A stretch of 64,000 bases of DNA from an uncultured Clostridium sp. (lineage in GTDB: Bacteria; Bacillota; Clostridia; TANB77; CAG-508), in NCBI GenBank assembly GCA_900555835.1, contig USMK01000005.1:1-64000 (forward strand). The letters are read 5' to 3'. Below are positions 28,260 to 38,669 of the stretch, one piece after another; position 1 is the stretch's first letter; each line of letters opens with the position of its first letter. The translations under genes and the position numbers were made by a program. The notes under the pieces were generated by a model that was not told where the DNA came from, did not search any database, and saw nothing but the letters and a program-made list of their open reading frames with translations.

Positions 28260-30539
28260 TTACAAAACTTCAAGACCAGCGAACTTAGCCATTAGTCGTT
28301 TATGTCCGGATTTTTCAAAAGTAATATCTACTTTTAAGTCGTCTCCTTCTTGTTCTACATAGTTAATAGTTCCTTCTCCAAATTTCTTATGATATACCCT
28401 TTTCCCAGCTTCATATACTGATAAATCAACTGATGTTTTTGCTGATTTATTTAGATTATTTAAGAAGCTATCAGCTGTTCTAAATGCAAATCCAGCTGCT
28501 GGTTTTTTTACTGTGCTAGCAGCTACTGAATATGATTTTACAACATTTCTTCCTCCATAACTCCAAGTAGAATTTACATCCACAAAATTATTTTGACTCT
28601 TTCCTTCTACAACTTCATTATATCCTTCAACCATCTCTTCTGGAACTTCTTTTAAAAATCTTGATACTGCATTACAACTTGTAGAACCATATACAGTTCT
28701 TTGTTTTGCACATGTCATAAACAAATGCTCTTTTGCTCTTGTAATTCCAACATAGCATAAACGTCTTTCTTCTTCTAGTTCCTTTGGCTCTCCTATTGAC
28801 TTGTATCCTGGGAATATTCCTTCTTCCATTCCTACTAAAAATACAACTGGAAATTCTAGTCCTTTTGCACTATGTAATGTCATTAAAGTTACTGTATCGT
28901 CTGTTTCTTCCATATTGTCTAAATCGCTTGATAGTGTAATTCCTTCTAAGAAATCTGGAAGCTTGTTTTCTGCATTTTCTTCTTCAAATTCTATTGCTAC
29001 TGTTAATAATTCGTTTAAGTTTTCTATTCTGTTTTCTGCTTCAATGGTATCTTCGTCTTCTAATGCTTTTGTGTAACCTGTTTTCTTTAATGTTTCTGTT
29101 AATAATTCAGATATTGACATTTCTTCTTTTTTGCTTATTAGTTCTTCTATTGTTTGTACAAATTCTCTTGAATTTACATATACTCTGTTCAACTCAAACT
29201 CGTTTGCTCTTTTTATTACTTCATACATTGATATTCCATTTTGCTCGGCTAATTGTTCTACTGTTTCTAGGCTAGTTTTGCCTATTCCACGTTTTGGTTC
29301 ATTGATAATTCTTGTTAAACTTAAATTGTCTGCTGGATTTTGTATCAATCTTAAATATGCAATTGCATCTTTTATTTCTTTTCTTTCATAGAACTTTAAG
29401 CCTCCAACGATTTTGTATGGAATATCTTCCCTTCTTAAAATATCTTCTATGCTACGTGATTGTGTGTTCATTCTGTATAATACTGCAAAGTCCGAATTTT
29501 TGTAGTATTCTTCGCGTTTTAGCTCATTTATTTTTTCTACTATGAAAGAGGCTTCGTCATATTCGTTATCTGCTCTATGTAATTTTACTTTTGTACCTTT
29601 GTCGTTTTTGGTCCATAGTTTTTTCTCGTATTTTGTTTCATTGTGCTTAATTACAGCATTTGCAACATCCAGAATGTTTTGAGTGCATCTATAATTTTGC
29701 TCTAATTTAATAATTCTTGTTCCTGGAAAGTCTTTTTCAAAGTTTAGTATATTGCTTATGTCTGCACCTCTAAAACTATATATACCTTGGTCGTTATCCC
29801 CTACAACCGTTATATTTCCATATCTTGCAGCAAGCATTGTTATCAATGTAAATTGTGCTTTGTTTGTATCTTGATATTCGTCTACTAATACATAGTGGAA
29901 TTTTTCTGAATAATATTCCAATGCTTCTGGACTTTCACTTAGCACTTTTATTGTGTAGTTTATTATGTCGTCAAAATCAATCGCGTTATTTATTTTTAGT
30001 TTCTTTTGATATAGTGCATATATTTCTGCTATTTTATCTTTTCTAAAATCACCTGAATATTTTCTTGCATATTCGGCTGGTTCTAACATTTCGTTTTTTG
30101 CATTACTAATTTCAGCTTGTACACTTCTTTCTGAAAATAGCTTATCGTCTATTTCTAACTCTTTTAAGCAAGATTTAATTAGTGTTTTTTGGTCGCTTGT
30201 GTCAAATATTATAAATGATCTTTCGAAACCAATTTGGTCAATTGTTCTTCTTAATATTCTTACACAAATAGAGTGGAAAGTTCCTATCCACATATCTTTT
30301 GCATCTTCCCCACCTATTAAATTTTCAACTCTTGCCTTCATTTCATTTGCAGCTTTATTTGTAAATGTTATCGCTAAAATATTCCAAGGCTTTACACCTT
30401 TTTCTATTAAATTAGCAATTTTATGTGTTAAAACCTTAGTTTTTCCACTTCCAGCCCCTGCAATAACCAAACAAGGCCCCTCAGTATTTACAACAGCCTC
30501 ATACTGCTTATCATTTAATCCCTCTAATAAATCAATCAT
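28260..30539 (-). CDS. pcrA: ATP-dependent DNA helicase PcrA (UvrD family)
   Basis: SF1A 3'-5' helicase for repair and plasmid replication, 759 residues. Motifs in order: Q-motif LNDKQYEAV, Walker A AGAGSGKT, ITFTNKAA, Walker B VLVDEYQDTN, GDNDQGIYSFRGA, LEQNYRC, TLMTLHSAKGLEFPVVFLVG, LCYVGITRAKEHL. The C-terminus (KFGEGTINYVEQEGD) is the PcrA-type tail that binds RNA polymerase. A stand-alone gene. No in-frame CGG. Confidence 0.95.
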   Translation of the reverse strand: MIDLLEGLNDKQYEAVVNTEGPCLVIAGAGSGKTKVLTHKIANLIEKGVKPWNILAITFTNKAANEMKARVENLIGGEDAKDMWIGTFHSICVRILRRTIDQIGFERSFIIFDTSDQKTLIKSCLKELEIDDKLFSERSVQAEISNAKNEMLEPAEYARKYSGDFRKDKIAEIYALYQKKLKINNAIDFDDIINYTIKVLSESPEALEYYSEKFHYVLVDEYQDTNKAQFTLITMLAARYGNITVVGDNDQGIYSFRGADISNILNFEKDFPGTRIIKLEQNYRCTQNILDVANAVIKHNETKYEKKLWTKNDKGTKVKLHRADNEYDEASFIVEKINELKREEYYKNSDFAVLYRMNTQSRSIEDILRREDIPYKIVGGLKFYERKEIKDAIAYLRLIQNPADNLSLTRIINEPKRGIGKTSLETVEQLAEQNGISMYEVIKRANEFELNRVYVNSREFVQTIEELISKKEEMSISELLTETLKKTGYTKALEDEDTIEAENRIENLNELLTVAIEFEEENAENKLPDFLEGITLSSDLDNMEETDDTVTLMTLHSAKGLEFPVVFLVGMEEGIFPGYKSIGEPKELEEERRLCYVGITRAKEHLFMTCAKQRTVYGSTSCNAVSRFLKEVPEEMVEGYNEVVEGKSQNNFVDVNSTWSYGGRNVVKSYSVAASTVKKPAAGFAFRTADSFLNNLNKSAKTSVDLSVYEAGKRVYHKKFGEGTINYVEQEGDDLKVDITFEKSGHKRLMAKFAGLEVL

Positions 30540-30686
30540 TACTTCATACCTCTTTCAAACTTTTGTTCTATTATATGTCTGTTTTGCTTAATTGTCAATA
30601 GCTGTTTGCCTAATTTATAAAAATTGTTGCTTTTTTATTATATCAATTATTGGTAGTATATTTCAATTGAATTTGGATATTTTTAA

Positions 30687-30718
30687 AAAAGTTTTGTTAA
30701 TGGATTAACAAAACTTTT
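30687..30718 (-). terminator. Terminator downstream of zupT, first of three hairpins
   Basis: 15-bp stem AAAAGTTTTGTTAAT / ATTAACAAAACTTTT with a two-base loop and a minus-strand tail of six T. Related hairpins follow at 30732-30753 (TTCTGTTAAT / ATTAACAGAA) and 30761-30791 (GACTAATAT / ATATTAGTC). Three stacked inverted repeats within 105 bases. Confidence 0.65.
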
Positions 30719-30817
30719 AATTTTTTGGCTTTTCTGTTAATGAATTAACAGAATTTTTTCGACTAATATGATATTTAATATTATATTAGTCATATTTTTT
30801 TACAAACTATTCCGATT

Positions 30818-31571
30818 TCATATTTGTGTTGCCAATATACCTAGTATAAATCCTATTATATTTCCAACTGTTCCCATTCGTCCTGTGTAGATTTTGTTGG
30901 ATTCTGGGATTAGTTCGCCTGATACTATGTAGAGCATTGCTCCGAGCTGCGAAGGCTAGGCATATTCCTATTATGTTTTCGGATATTCCTCCTACTATGG
31001 CTCCGAAAAATGCACCTATTCCTGTGGTAAGTCCGGATAGAAGTGTTAGTATAACAGCTTTTGTTTTGGACATTCCTCCATTTTTCATTGGTACAGACAT
31101 TGATATTCCTTCTGGAATATCGTGTAGTGCTATTACTAAGGCTAGTGAATATCCTAATTTTATGGAAGATTCAAATCCAGATCCAATTGCCAGCCCTTCT
31201 GGAAAGTTGTGTATTGCTAATCCTATTCCTACTATTATTCCAGTTTTTAGTAAAGAACTTGTAGATTTTTTTGTAGTTTCTTTTTTTTTATATAATTTCT
31301 TCACACAATTATCGCAAAATACCATTGCGATTACACCTGCAAATACGCCTATAAAAATGCTTGAAAGATTTGATACCTCTAATGCTTCTGGTATTAAATC
31401 AAAGCAAATTATAGCACTCATTAAGCCTGCTGCAAATTGAAGTATAAAACTTAAAAATCTATTTGATGGTTCTTTAAAAGTAACCCCAATAATTCCTCCA
31501 ATGGTAGTTCCAAATGTTCCAAAAAACAACCCCAGCAAAGTGGTTCTGACGATTTCTTCCACTAAAAACAA
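30818..31571 (-). CDS. zupT: ZIP-family metal transporter; one +1 shift at CGG
   Basis: Membrane importer of zinc or other divalent metals, 250 residues when the CGG at 30942-30944 is shifted (GCT CGG AGC; GCT GGA GCA, Gly210). Eight hydrophobic helices; the metal site is visible in helix 4 (IHNFPEGLAIG) and helix 5 (ALHDIPEGISM). The shift restores LAFAAGAMLYIVSGELIPES, the typical helix 6-7 region of ZIP proteins, and the ending GFILGILATQI. In frame 0 the protein would end in a polar, non-membrane tail. Symbol by family resemblance. Confidence 0.9.
30942..30944 (-). other. CGG +1 recoding site in zupT
   Basis: GCT CGG AGC; skipping C gives GCT GGA GCA (A-G-A) in the conserved AAGAMLY helix. 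Here the extra C does not extend a homopolymer. Confidence 0.92.
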
Positions 31572-31719
31572 CCTCCGAATAATGAAATTAAAACTGTTCT
31601 TTTAATTTATATGTTTTTTAATTTCTTATTATTCGAATTTGTTTTTATTCAAATTACTTTGTCAATAATAATATAGAATGTTTTTGTAAAGTGTATTAAA
31701 AAAAGATTTTTCGCATAGT

Positions 31720-31747
31720 AAAAAGGATTGCCGAAGCAATCCTTTTT
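31720..31747 (-). terminator. Terminator after the ClpX-like gene
   Basis: 12-bp stem AAAAAGGATTGC / GCAATCCTTTTT closed by a TTCG tetraloop (minus strand), just before the stop at 31751; strong Rho-independent terminator. Confidence 0.88.
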
Positions 31748-31750
31748 GGG

Positions 31751-32896
31751 TTATTTGAGCTCATATGATTTTGGATTTTGTACAAAATCCGGTTTTAAGA
31801 TGCAATGTGTGTAGTTGGCGTCTGGATTTGAGAAAATTTCTGCGAGAATTGGTTCAAAGATTTCGTTTGCAACATTGGAGAGTTCTCTGGCACCAGTTTT
31901 GGTTGAAGATGCTTTTTTGGCTATCTCTTTGAAAATATCTTCTTGGTATTCAAGCACTATGCCTTGTTCGGCAAAGTATTTTTCATATTTTCTGAATGCC
32001 GATAGCTTAGATTCTCTTGCAATTTTTTCGAGGCTTTCTATTGACAACTTTTTGTATTCTACAATAGTATCAATTCTGCCTGCAAATTCAACTGGCAAGC
32101 CATACTCAATTAAATCTTCTTTTGTATAGCGAGAGTCTTGAATTTCTTCTTTTTTCTCACTTACACCAGAAAATCCAATGTTTTGCTTTTTCCTTAAACG
32201 TTTTTCTCGAATTTTTTCAATACCTTCAAATGCTCCCATTAGTATTACCAACATATTAGTTGTGTTTACATTTATGGGAAAATAAGAGCCTTCTTCATCC
32301 ATAATTTCACTCACACATACTGTTGAACCTTCAATGATTTTTAACATACTATTAAAAACATCTTTGCCAGAAATATCTCCACCAAAATCAGGACTACATT
32401 TCTTATCGATTTCGTCAATAATTAGCATTCCTTTTTCTGCTTTTTTAACGGAATCATTTACTGAAACTCCATTTCCTATTCTTTTGGCATAATTCTTGGC
32501 ATTTGTAAATAAGTTAACAATCATTTCTTCTACATCACTGCCAACATAACCTTCTTTGGTATATTTGGTAGCATCTTCGATAGTGTACGGCACACCCAAC
32601 ATCTTAGCAATTTGTTTCATAGTTTCTGTTTTACCAGAGCCACTCGCACCAATTATGAGCATATTGGTTTTGATAGTTCTGATTTTTAAACTACGATAAA
32701 TCGCCAAAAGCACACGTCTAACTGCCTCGTCTTGACCTACAACACTTTCTTTGACTTGTTTTTCCATTTGTGTTAAATTAGGTAAGCTGGTTTCTTTAAC
32801 CATTTTCCGTGGCATAGCCTTGACACTTTTCCCGCTAGTTAGCAGTTTTATTTCTTCCTTTTGTTCGTCTTTTACTTTTGGGATATTGTCTTGCAT
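31751..32896 (-). CDS. ClpX-like AAA+ ATPase without zinc domain
   Basis: 381 residues. Walker A GASGSGKTE, Walker B GMLIIDEIDK, and the Clp C-terminal subdomain (LSNVANEIFEPILAEIF) place it in the ClpX/HslU group, but the N-terminal Cys4 zinc domain of true ClpX is missing, replaced by about 45 charged residues. The substrate-binding pore loop of ClpX (YVG in EGYVGSDVEE) is kept. GGAGGGAG precedes the ATG. Codon use is unusual (GCG, CGT, GGC), and it has one in-frame CGG read as Arg (codon 30, 32807-32809), otherwise seen only in the SUMF1-type gene. A +1 shift there would end the protein within about 15 codons. Probably acquired; partner and substrates unknown. Confidence 0.82.
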   Translation of the reverse strand: MQDNIPKVKDEQKEEIKLLTSGKSVKAMPRKMVKETSLPNLTQMEKQVKESVVGQDEAVRRVLLAIYRSLKIRTIKTNMLIIGASGSGKTETMKQIAKMLGVPYTIEDATKYTKEGYVGSDVEEMIVNLFTNAKNYAKRIGNGVSVNDSVKKAEKGMLIIDEIDKKCSPDFGGDISGKDVFNSMLKIIEGSTVCVSEIMDEEGSYFPINVNTTNMLVILMGAFEGIEKIREKRLRKKQNIGFSGVSEKKEEIQDSRYTKEDLIEYGLPVEFAGRIDTIVEYKKLSIESLEKIARESKLSAFRKYEKYFAEQGIVLEYQEDIFKEIAKKASSTKTGARELSNVANEIFEPILAEIFSNPDANYTHCILKPDFVQNPKSYELK

Positions 32897-33006
32897 TTTT
32901 TCTCCCTCCTTTAAATTTAAATACAGGGTTTTTTATATTTGTTTACATTTTATGTAACCATAGTTTACATTATATCATATTTTCTTAATTTTTCAATAAA
33001 TTTTGC

Positions 33007-34068
33007 TTAATTTTCTTCACCTTTTAGTCTTTCTGCTCTGTCCGTGGCAATTAAGCTGTCTATCATTTCGTCTAAATTACCATTTAGAAAATCTTCTACT
33101 TGGTATATACTAAGTCCTATTCTGTGGTCTGTTATTCTTCCTTGTGGGTAGTTGTATGTTCTTATTTTCTCGCTTCTATCTCCTGTTCCTACTTGGCTTT
33201 TTCTTGCTTTGGCAAGTTCTTCATCTTGTTCTTTTTGTTTTATTTCATATAGTTTTGTTCTAAGCATTCTCATTGCATATTCTCTATTTTGTACTTGTGA
33301 TCTTTCTGTTTGACATTCTGCTACTATTCCTGTTGGTTCGTGAATTAGTCTTACTGCTGATGATGTTTTGTTTACATGTTGTCCACCTGCACCTGATGCT
33401 CTATATACTTCCATTTTTATATCTGATGGATTTATTTCTACTTCTACATCTTCAACTTCTGGAAGTACAGCAACTGTTGCTGTTGAAGTATGAATTCTTC
33501 CACTTGATTCTGTATCTGGAACTCTTTGAACCCTGTGAACTCCACTTTCAAATTTTAGTCTACTATATGCTCCTTTTCCCGTTATCATAAATGTTATTTC
33601 TTTATATCCACCTAGTCCAGTTTCGTTTTCATTTAATATATCAACTTTCCAGTGCTTTCTTTCTGCATACATTGAGTACATTCTAAATAAAGTTCCAGCA
33701 AATAGTGCCGCTTCTTCTCCTCCTGCTCCTGCCCTAATTTCACAAATGATGTTTTTGTCGTCATTTGGGTCTTTGGGGATTAAAAGCATTTTCAATTCTT
33801 CTTCTATTTTAGGTAATTTTTCTTTTGCTTCAAGCATTTCTGCTTCTGCAAGCTCTTTTAATTCTTTGTCATTTAGCATTTGCTTTGCTTCTTCTAAATC
33901 ATTTTGGACTTTTTTATATTCTCTATATTTTTCTACAATTTCAGAAATCTCGCTATGTTCTTTCATTAGCTGTTTCCACTCATTTTGTCTAGCAATAACT
34001 TCTGGATCACTAATTTTTTGATTTAATTCCTCATATCTCTTCTCAACATCTTCTAATTTTTCAAACAT
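33007..34068 (-). CDS. prfA: Peptide chain release factor 1
   Basis: Terminates translation at UAA and UAG. 353 residues from MFEKLED, chosen because AAGGAGAG stands seven bases upstream; the frame runs 14 codons further. The GGQ motif is in [15 protein letters not shown] and the PxT-type recognition loop lies in [14 protein letters not shown]. No in-frame CGG. Of interest beside a proposed change in decoding: the release factor looks ordinary. Confidence 0.96.
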   Translation of the reverse strand: MFEKLEDVEKRYEELNQKISDPEVIARQNEWKQLMKEHSEISEIVEKYREYKKVQNDLEEAKQMLNDKELKELAEAEMLEAKEKLPKIEEELKMLLIPKDPNDDKNIICEIRAGAGGEEAALFAGTLFRMYSMYAERKHWKVDILNENETGLGGYKEITFMITGKGAYSRLKFESGVHRVQRVPDTESSGRIHTSTATVAVLPEVEDVEVEINPSDIKMEVYRASGAGGQHVNKTSSAVRLIHEPTGIVAECQTERSQVQNREYAMRMLRTKLYEIKQKEQDEELAKARKSQVGTGDRSEKIRTYNYPQGRITDHRIGLSIYQVEDFLNGNLDEMIDSLIATDRAERLKGEEN

Positions 34069-34133
34069 AAAATATCTCTCCTTTATTTTTCTACCTAGTA
34101 TTATACACAATTTTATCTAGAAATACAATAGGC

Positions 34134-34162
34134 TTGACATATATTAAAATTGATGCTATAAT
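34134..34162 (+). promoter_or_regulatory. Consensus sigma-A promoter for a short RNA
   Basis: TTGACA at 34134-34139, 17-base spacer, TATAAT at 34157-34162; a perfect consensus on the plus strand, divergent from prfA. Confidence 0.85.
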
Positions 34163-34168
34163 GTTTTC

Positions 34169-34233
34169 AAGTTGAATATAAAGTCTGACAGACTAAATAG
34201 CAAAGATATGTGTGTAGAGACACATATCTTTTT
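34169..34233 (+). ncRNA. Putative ~65-base small RNA
   Basis: From the expected start of the consensus promoter to a strong terminator (stem AAAGATATGTGT / ACACATATCTTT at 34202-34231, then T5). A small inner hairpin AGTCT-GAC-AGACT precedes it. No ORF and no plus-strand gene downstream, so an independent small RNA is the likeliest reading. Conservation was not tested. Confidence 0.55.
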
Positions 34234-34241
34234 ATATATAC

Positions 34242-34271
34242 AAAAAACAGAGCAGGTAGAGAACTGCTCTG
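34242..34271 (-). terminator. Terminator after the 31-residue ORF
   Basis: Stem CAGAGCAG / CTGCTCTG with 8-base loop followed by TTTTTTG on the minus strand, 11 bases past the stop. Confidence 0.85.
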
Positions 34272-34281
34272 AACTAATAAA

Positions 34282-34377
34282 TTAGTTTTTGTTTAATTGT
34301 TCTTTATATGTATTCAACTCTTCTTCCAATTTTCCAATCTTTTGAAGCAGAATCCATATTAGCATGTAGCCTGACAT
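34282..34377 (-). CDS. 31-residue small protein with strong ribosome site
   Basis: Starts MSGYMLIWILLQKIGKLEEE and ends EQLNKN. AGGAGGTG lies 8 bases before the ATG and a clear terminator follows the stop, so this looks like a real short gene. The first half is hydrophobic (a possible short membrane helix), the second a charged helix. Unrecognised. Confidence 0.6.
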   Translation of the reverse strand: MSGYMLIWILLQKIGKLEEELNTYKEQLNKN

Positions 34378-34475
34378 TCTATAATAGCACCTCCTCTCTC
34401 AAAGTATTCCTTTGAAAAGGATATTTCTATTATACATTGTTTTTGCTTGCAAGACAATACTAAATCATATTTTTA

Positions 34476-35765
34476 TTATTTTTCAATTGTTTGTTCTTGC
34501 CTTTGTTGTTTTTCTTCTAGGTTGGCTACTTTTTCTTCCATTTTGGTTATTGTCCACATTCTGGCACTTCTGTATTTTGATAGTATATTGTTGTATGTTA
34601 ATTTTGCCATATTTTTTGTGCTATTCCATGTTTGTTCTGCCTTTTCTTTTGCTCCATTTGCTACATTTTTAGTTCCAGATATAATATTTTTTCCTAAACT
34701 CATTGCTTTATTTGTTGCCATTTTAGTTATTTTTACGCCTTCTTTGCTTGCATATTTTATACCATCACTTACTTTTTTTACGCCACTAATTGTATAATTT
34801 TTTGCTTGCATAATTTTGCTATCTTCTTTTACTTGTGCCTTTTCTTTGATATTTTGTGTGATTTCGTTTGTTTTATTTAAAAATACTTCTGTTTCGTTCT
34901 TAATTTTTTCTCTTAATGGTGGAAGTATTTTGTAGTCTATATCTCTTACTTTTTTAGATAATACATTTGTAACATTTTCTGTATATCTTTTACTTCCATA
35001 GAATTTATTTAGAAATTGACTTGCTATTTTTTGTAGGAAATTTGGCTTTTTATATACAGTTAGGTATGCATTTGTATAAGCTTTGTTTGCTTCAAGTAAT
35101 AAATTTTCCTTACCTCCGGCAATTTGTTCTATTGCTTGATTTCTTGCTGTTTCACAAGTTTTAATTTGACCTTCACACTTTTCTATCGCCTCCGCAAGTA
35201 TTGCTCTTTTGGCTCTTATGTCTTTAACTTGATTTTCATATTTTGTAGCTTTGTTTACTTTGCTAATTTCTTGAAGCTCTTTAACTATTTTTGCTAATTC
35301 TTCATAATCGCCTTCTTCTGTTGCTCTACTCACTTGTTCTCTTAGTTCTTTTTCTCTTGCATATTCTGGTGCTTTTTTTGCTTCGTCTCTTAGTTTTGCA
35401 ATACGGTCTTGTTCTAGTGTAGCTTTTGTATCCAAATTCTTTAATGACATTTGTTCTGCAACAATTGTCTTTCGTTGTTCGTCATAGCATTTGTTAATTC
35501 TTTCAAGTGTAAGAGTATAATTTCTAATTATATTTGCTTCCATTCCACTTTTTATTTTAGAAGTTTCGGCTACAAATTCTAACTGTTTTCCATATTCATT
35601 TGCTTTTTCTACTATACATTCTTGCATATCGTTAACTTTACTAGCAATCAATCTTGACCCTTTTCTAGCAAATGTTTTAGCTTCAACTTTTGCTAAATTA
35701 CATTCTAAATCTGCTATTTTTTTCATTAACTCAAATATGCTTTTATCTTGATTTACGTTCTCCAT
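34476..35765 (-). CDS. Long coiled-coil protein of unknown function
   Basis: 429 residues, nearly all helical. Residues 1-230 are charged and heptad-like (ERINKCYDEQRKTIVAEQ, LRDEAKKAPEYAREKELREQ); about 290-400 carry 11-residue-type amphipathic repeats (VKKVSDGIKYASKEGVKI, MATNKAMSLGKNIISG) reminiscent of LEA-like or PspA-like membrane-binding helices; the end is another coiled coil (MEEKVANLEEKQQRQ). No signal peptide. It lies ten bases after the 50-residue gene, so the two are likely cotranscribed. Family unknown. Confidence 0.7.
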   Translation of the reverse strand: MENVNQDKSIFELMKKIADLECNLAKVEAKTFARKGSRLIASKVNDMQECIVEKANEYGKQLEFVAETSKIKSGMEANIIRNYTLTLERINKCYDEQRKTIVAEQMSLKNLDTKATLEQDRIAKLRDEAKKAPEYAREKELREQVSRATEEGDYEELAKIVKELQEISKVNKATKYENQVKDIRAKRAILAEAIEKCEGQIKTCETARNQAIEQIAGGKENLLLEANKAYTNAYLTVYKKPNFLQKIASQFLNKFYGSKRYTENVTNVLSKKVRDIDYKILPPLREKIKNETEVFLNKTNEITQNIKEKAQVKEDSKIMQAKNYTISGVKKVSDGIKYASKEGVKITKMATNKAMSLGKNIISGTKNVANGAKEKAEQTWNSTKNMAKLTYNNILSKYRSARMWTITKMEEKVANLEEKQQRQEQTIEK

Positions 35766-35774
35766 ATTTTTCTC

Positions 35775-35927
35775 CTATTTTCTCAATATTTTAGCCAACT
35801 GCTTTCTTGCATCATTCTCTTGTTTTTTTAACTCATCTGACAAATTCCTTAATTCCAACAAAGATGCTTTATCTATATCAATCATTTTCCCATTAACAAA
35901 AATAGCCCCAAATTTCTCACCAGCCAT
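35775..35927 (-). CDS. 50-residue helical protein upstream of the coiled-coil gene
   Basis: Starts MAGEKFGAIFVNGKMIDIDK and ends QLAKILRK; ATG with GAGGAGGAAAAG upstream, TAG ten bases before the next start. A short beta segment (FGAIFVNGKMIDID) is followed by one charged helix. Unrecognised; partner of the coiled-coil protein by position. Confidence 0.65.
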   Translation of the reverse strand: MAGEKFGAIFVNGKMIDIDKASLLELRNLSDELKKQENDARKQLAKILRK

Positions 35928-36062
35928 AACTTTTCCTCCTCATCATCTTCTGTTTTCCGCTTCCTATATACAATATATTATAGCATAAAGAAAAAAAATG
36001 TAAATAAAATTTACATCTTTTTTCTTTACATTTATATTACAAAATTGTTGCATTATCAAATC

Positions 36063-36143
36063 AAGATGTGTCCCCAATGAAGCAAAATGCATCAAAGGGG
36101 ACTGTCCCTTTTGATGCATTTTGCTTCATTTGGAAACGTCCCC
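36063..36143. repeat. REP-like repeats in head-to-head pair, copy D
   Basis: Two units face each other: AAGATGTGTCCCCAATGAAGC.. and its mirrored partner ..GCTTCATTTGGAAACGTCCCC, with GGGGACTGTCCC at the centre. GAAGCAAAATGCATCAAA pairs with TTTGATGCATTTTGCTTC, giving a large hairpin one base before the leuS stop. This may act as its terminator. Confidence 0.75.
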
Positions 36144-36144
36144 T

Positions 36145-38595
36145 TTATTTCACAACTATATTGTATATCTTGTTTTTTACATATATTTCTTTTACTACAT
36201 TCTTGCCGGCAATGGCGTTTTGGATTGTTTCGTTTGCATTTACGGCTTGTTTTACTTTGTCTTGGTCGGCATCTCTGTTTATGCTTATTGTGGCTTTTAG
36301 TTTGCCGTTTATTTGGACTGGTATTTCTATTTTGTCTTCTATTGTTTTGTTTTCGTCGTATTCTGGCCATTTTGTGTTTGCTATTGTGTCTTTTTCGCCA
36401 ATTCTTTCATAGATTTCTTCTGTCATATGTGGGGCAAATGGGTTTAGTAATTGTAAAAATGTTTTGTATTCTGCTTTGTTTATTGTTTTTGCTTTGTAGA
36501 ATTCGTTTACCATTGTCATAAATGTTGCAACTGATGTGTTGAATTTCATTTCTTCTATGTCATTTGAAACTTTTTGTATTGCTTTGTGCATCATTTTTTC
36601 AAATTTTTCTGAGTATTCGTCTCCTTCTACTAAGAAGTCTTGCATATTCCATACTCTGTCTAGGAATTTCATACATCCTCTTATGCTTTCCATTGACCAT
36701 GGTGCAGTTTGGTCAAATGGTCCCATAAACATTTCATATACTCTAAATGCGTCAGCTCCAAATTCTTGTACTATGTCGTCTGGGTTTATTACATTTCCTT
36801 TTGATTTTGACATTTTTTCGCCATTTGTTCCTAATATCATTCCATGTGATGTACGTTTTGCATATGGTTCTTTGGTTGGAACAACTCCTATGTCATATAG
36901 GAATTTATGCCAGAATCTTGAATATAGTAAGTGAAGTGTTGTATGTTCCATTCCACCATTGTACCAGTCAACTTGGTTCCAGTATTCTAGTGCTTCTTTT
37001 GATGCTAGTGCTTCATTATTGTGTGGATCCATATATCTTAAATAATACCAAGATGATCCAGCCCATTGTGGCATTGTATCTGTTTCTCTTCTTGCTTTTC
37101 CATGGCAATGTGGACATATTGTATTTATCCATTCTTCATGTTTTGCAAGTGGTGATTCTCCATTTTCTCCTGGTTCATAATCTTCTACATCTGGCAAACG
37201 AAGTGGTAATTCTTCTTCTGGAACTGGTACCCAACCACATTTTTCGCAATATACCATTGGAATTGGTTCTCCCCAATAACGTTGTCTTGAAAATACCCAG
37301 TCACGAAGTTTATAGTTTACTTTTCTTTCTCCTAAACCTTTTTCTTCTATGTAGTCTATCACTTTGTTTATTGCTTCTTTTGATGTTAATCCATTTAAGA
37401 AATCTGAATTTATAGCTATTCCATTATTTATATCTGTGAAAGCTTCTGTTAGTTCTGTTTCTTCCATTTTGCATTCTTTACTTGGATCATAATTTTCTGG
37501 TTTTTCCATTATAACTTGTTTTATTGGTAAATTGAATTTTTGGGCAAATTCAAAATCTCTTGTATCGTGTGCTGGAACTGCCATTATCGCACCTGTTCCA
37601 TATGTTATTAAAACATAATCAGATATCCAAATTGGAATTTCTTCTCCTGTTAATGGATTTATTGCTTTTATTCCTTTTATTTCTACACCAGTTTTTTCTT
37701 TGTTTAATTCTGCTCTTTCAAAATCTGATTTTAAAGAGGATTTACGTTTGTATTCTTCTACTTCATCCATATTTGTTATTTTTTCTTTGTATTTTTCGAT
37801 TAAATGATGTTCTGGTGCTACAACCATGTATGTTGCTCCAAATATTGTATCTGGTCTTGTTGTGTAAACAAGTAAAGTATCTTCTGTATCTTTTATTTTG
37901 AATTTTACTTCTGCCCCTTCACTTCTGCCTATCCAGTTTATTTGTTGTGCTTTTATTTTGTCTAGATAATTTACATCTTTTAAATCGTCTATTAGTCTTT
38001 GGGCATATTCTGTTATTTTTAACATCCATTGACTTTTTTCTTTTTGTACAACTGGACTTCCGCATCTTTCACAAACACCATTTACTACTTCTTCGTTTGC
38101 TAATCCTACTTTACATCCTGTACAGAAATTGATTGGCATTGTTGCTTTATATGCTAATCCTTTTTTGTATAATTGTATAAATATCCATTGTGTCCATTTG
38201 TAGTATTCTGGGTCTGTTGTGTTTATTTCTCTTGACCAATCAAATGAAAATCCTAATGATTTTAGTTGCTCTTTAAAGTGAGCTATATTTTTTTCTGTTG
38301 TTATTTTTGGATGGATATGATTTTTTATAGCATAGTTTTCTGCTGGAAGTCCAAATGCATCAAATCCTATTGGGAATAATACATTATATCCTTGCATTCT
38401 TCTTTTTCTTGCTATTATATCAAGTGCTGTATAACTTCTTGGGTGTCCAACATGTAATCCTTGTCCAGATGGATATGGAAATTCTATTAATCCATACCAT
38501 TTTTTATTTGTATAATCGTTTTTAGCATTAAATGTACCTTCTTTATACCATTTATCTTGCCATTTTTTCTCTACCTTACTAAAATCATAAGACAT
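36145..38595 (-). CDS. leuS: Leucyl-tRNA synthetase
   Basis: Charges tRNA-Leu; 816 residues, typical for bacteria. The HIGH motif appears as HVGH in [15 protein letters not shown], the editing domain CP1 includes [19 protein letters not shown] is in [10 protein letters not shown], and the anticodon domain follows. Zinc-type Cys pairs occur at CTGC/CERC. Only about 75 bases separate it from the dCMP deaminase gene, so there is no room for a T-box leader. No in-frame CGG. Confidence 0.97.
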   Translation of the reverse strand: MSYDFSKVEKKWQDKWYKEGTFNAKNDYTNKKWYGLIEFPYPSGQGLHVGHPRSYTALDIIARKRRMQGYNVLFPIGFDAFGLPAENYAIKNHIHPKITTEKNIAHFKEQLKSLGFSFDWSREINTTDPEYYKWTQWIFIQLYKKGLAYKATMPINFCTGCKVGLANEEVVNGVCERCGSPVVQKEKSQWMLKITEYAQRLIDDLKDVNYLDKIKAQQINWIGRSEGAEVKFKIKDTEDTLLVYTTRPDTIFGATYMVVAPEHHLIEKYKEKITNMDEVEEYKRKSSLKSDFERAELNKEKTGVEIKGIKAINPLTGEEIPIWISDYVLITYGTGAIMAVPAHDTRDFEFAQKFNLPIKQVIMEKPENYDPSKECKMEETELTEAFTDINNGIAINSDFLNGLTSKEAINKVIDYIEEKGLGERKVNYKLRDWVFSRQRYWGEPIPMVYCEKCGWVPVPEEELPLRLPDVEDYEPGENGESPLAKHEEWINTICPHCHGKARRETDTMPQWAGSSWYYLRYMDPHNNEALASKEALEYWNQVDWYNGGMEHTTLHLLYSRFWHKFLYDIGVVPTKEPYAKRTSHGMILGTNGEKMSKSKGNVINPDDIVQEFGADAFRVYEMFMGPFDQTAPWSMESIRGCMKFLDRVWNMQDFLVEGDEYSEKFEKMMHKAIQKVSNDIEEMKFNTSVATFMTMVNEFYKAKTINKAEYKTFLQLLNPFAPHMTEEIYERIGEKDTIANTKWPEYDENKTIEDKIEIPVQINGKLKATISINRDADQDKVKQAVNANETIQNAIAGKNVVKEIYVKNKIYNIVVK

Positions 38596-38669
38596 TTCCT
38601 AATCTACTTCCTTTCAGTTTTATTTAAATTTCTAAATATTATATACTATATTTATGTAAAAATAAAGAT

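Noticed and set aside
38596..38669. T-box leader for leuS
   Set aside because: Only about 75 bases before the neighbouring gene and no T-box or specifier features.
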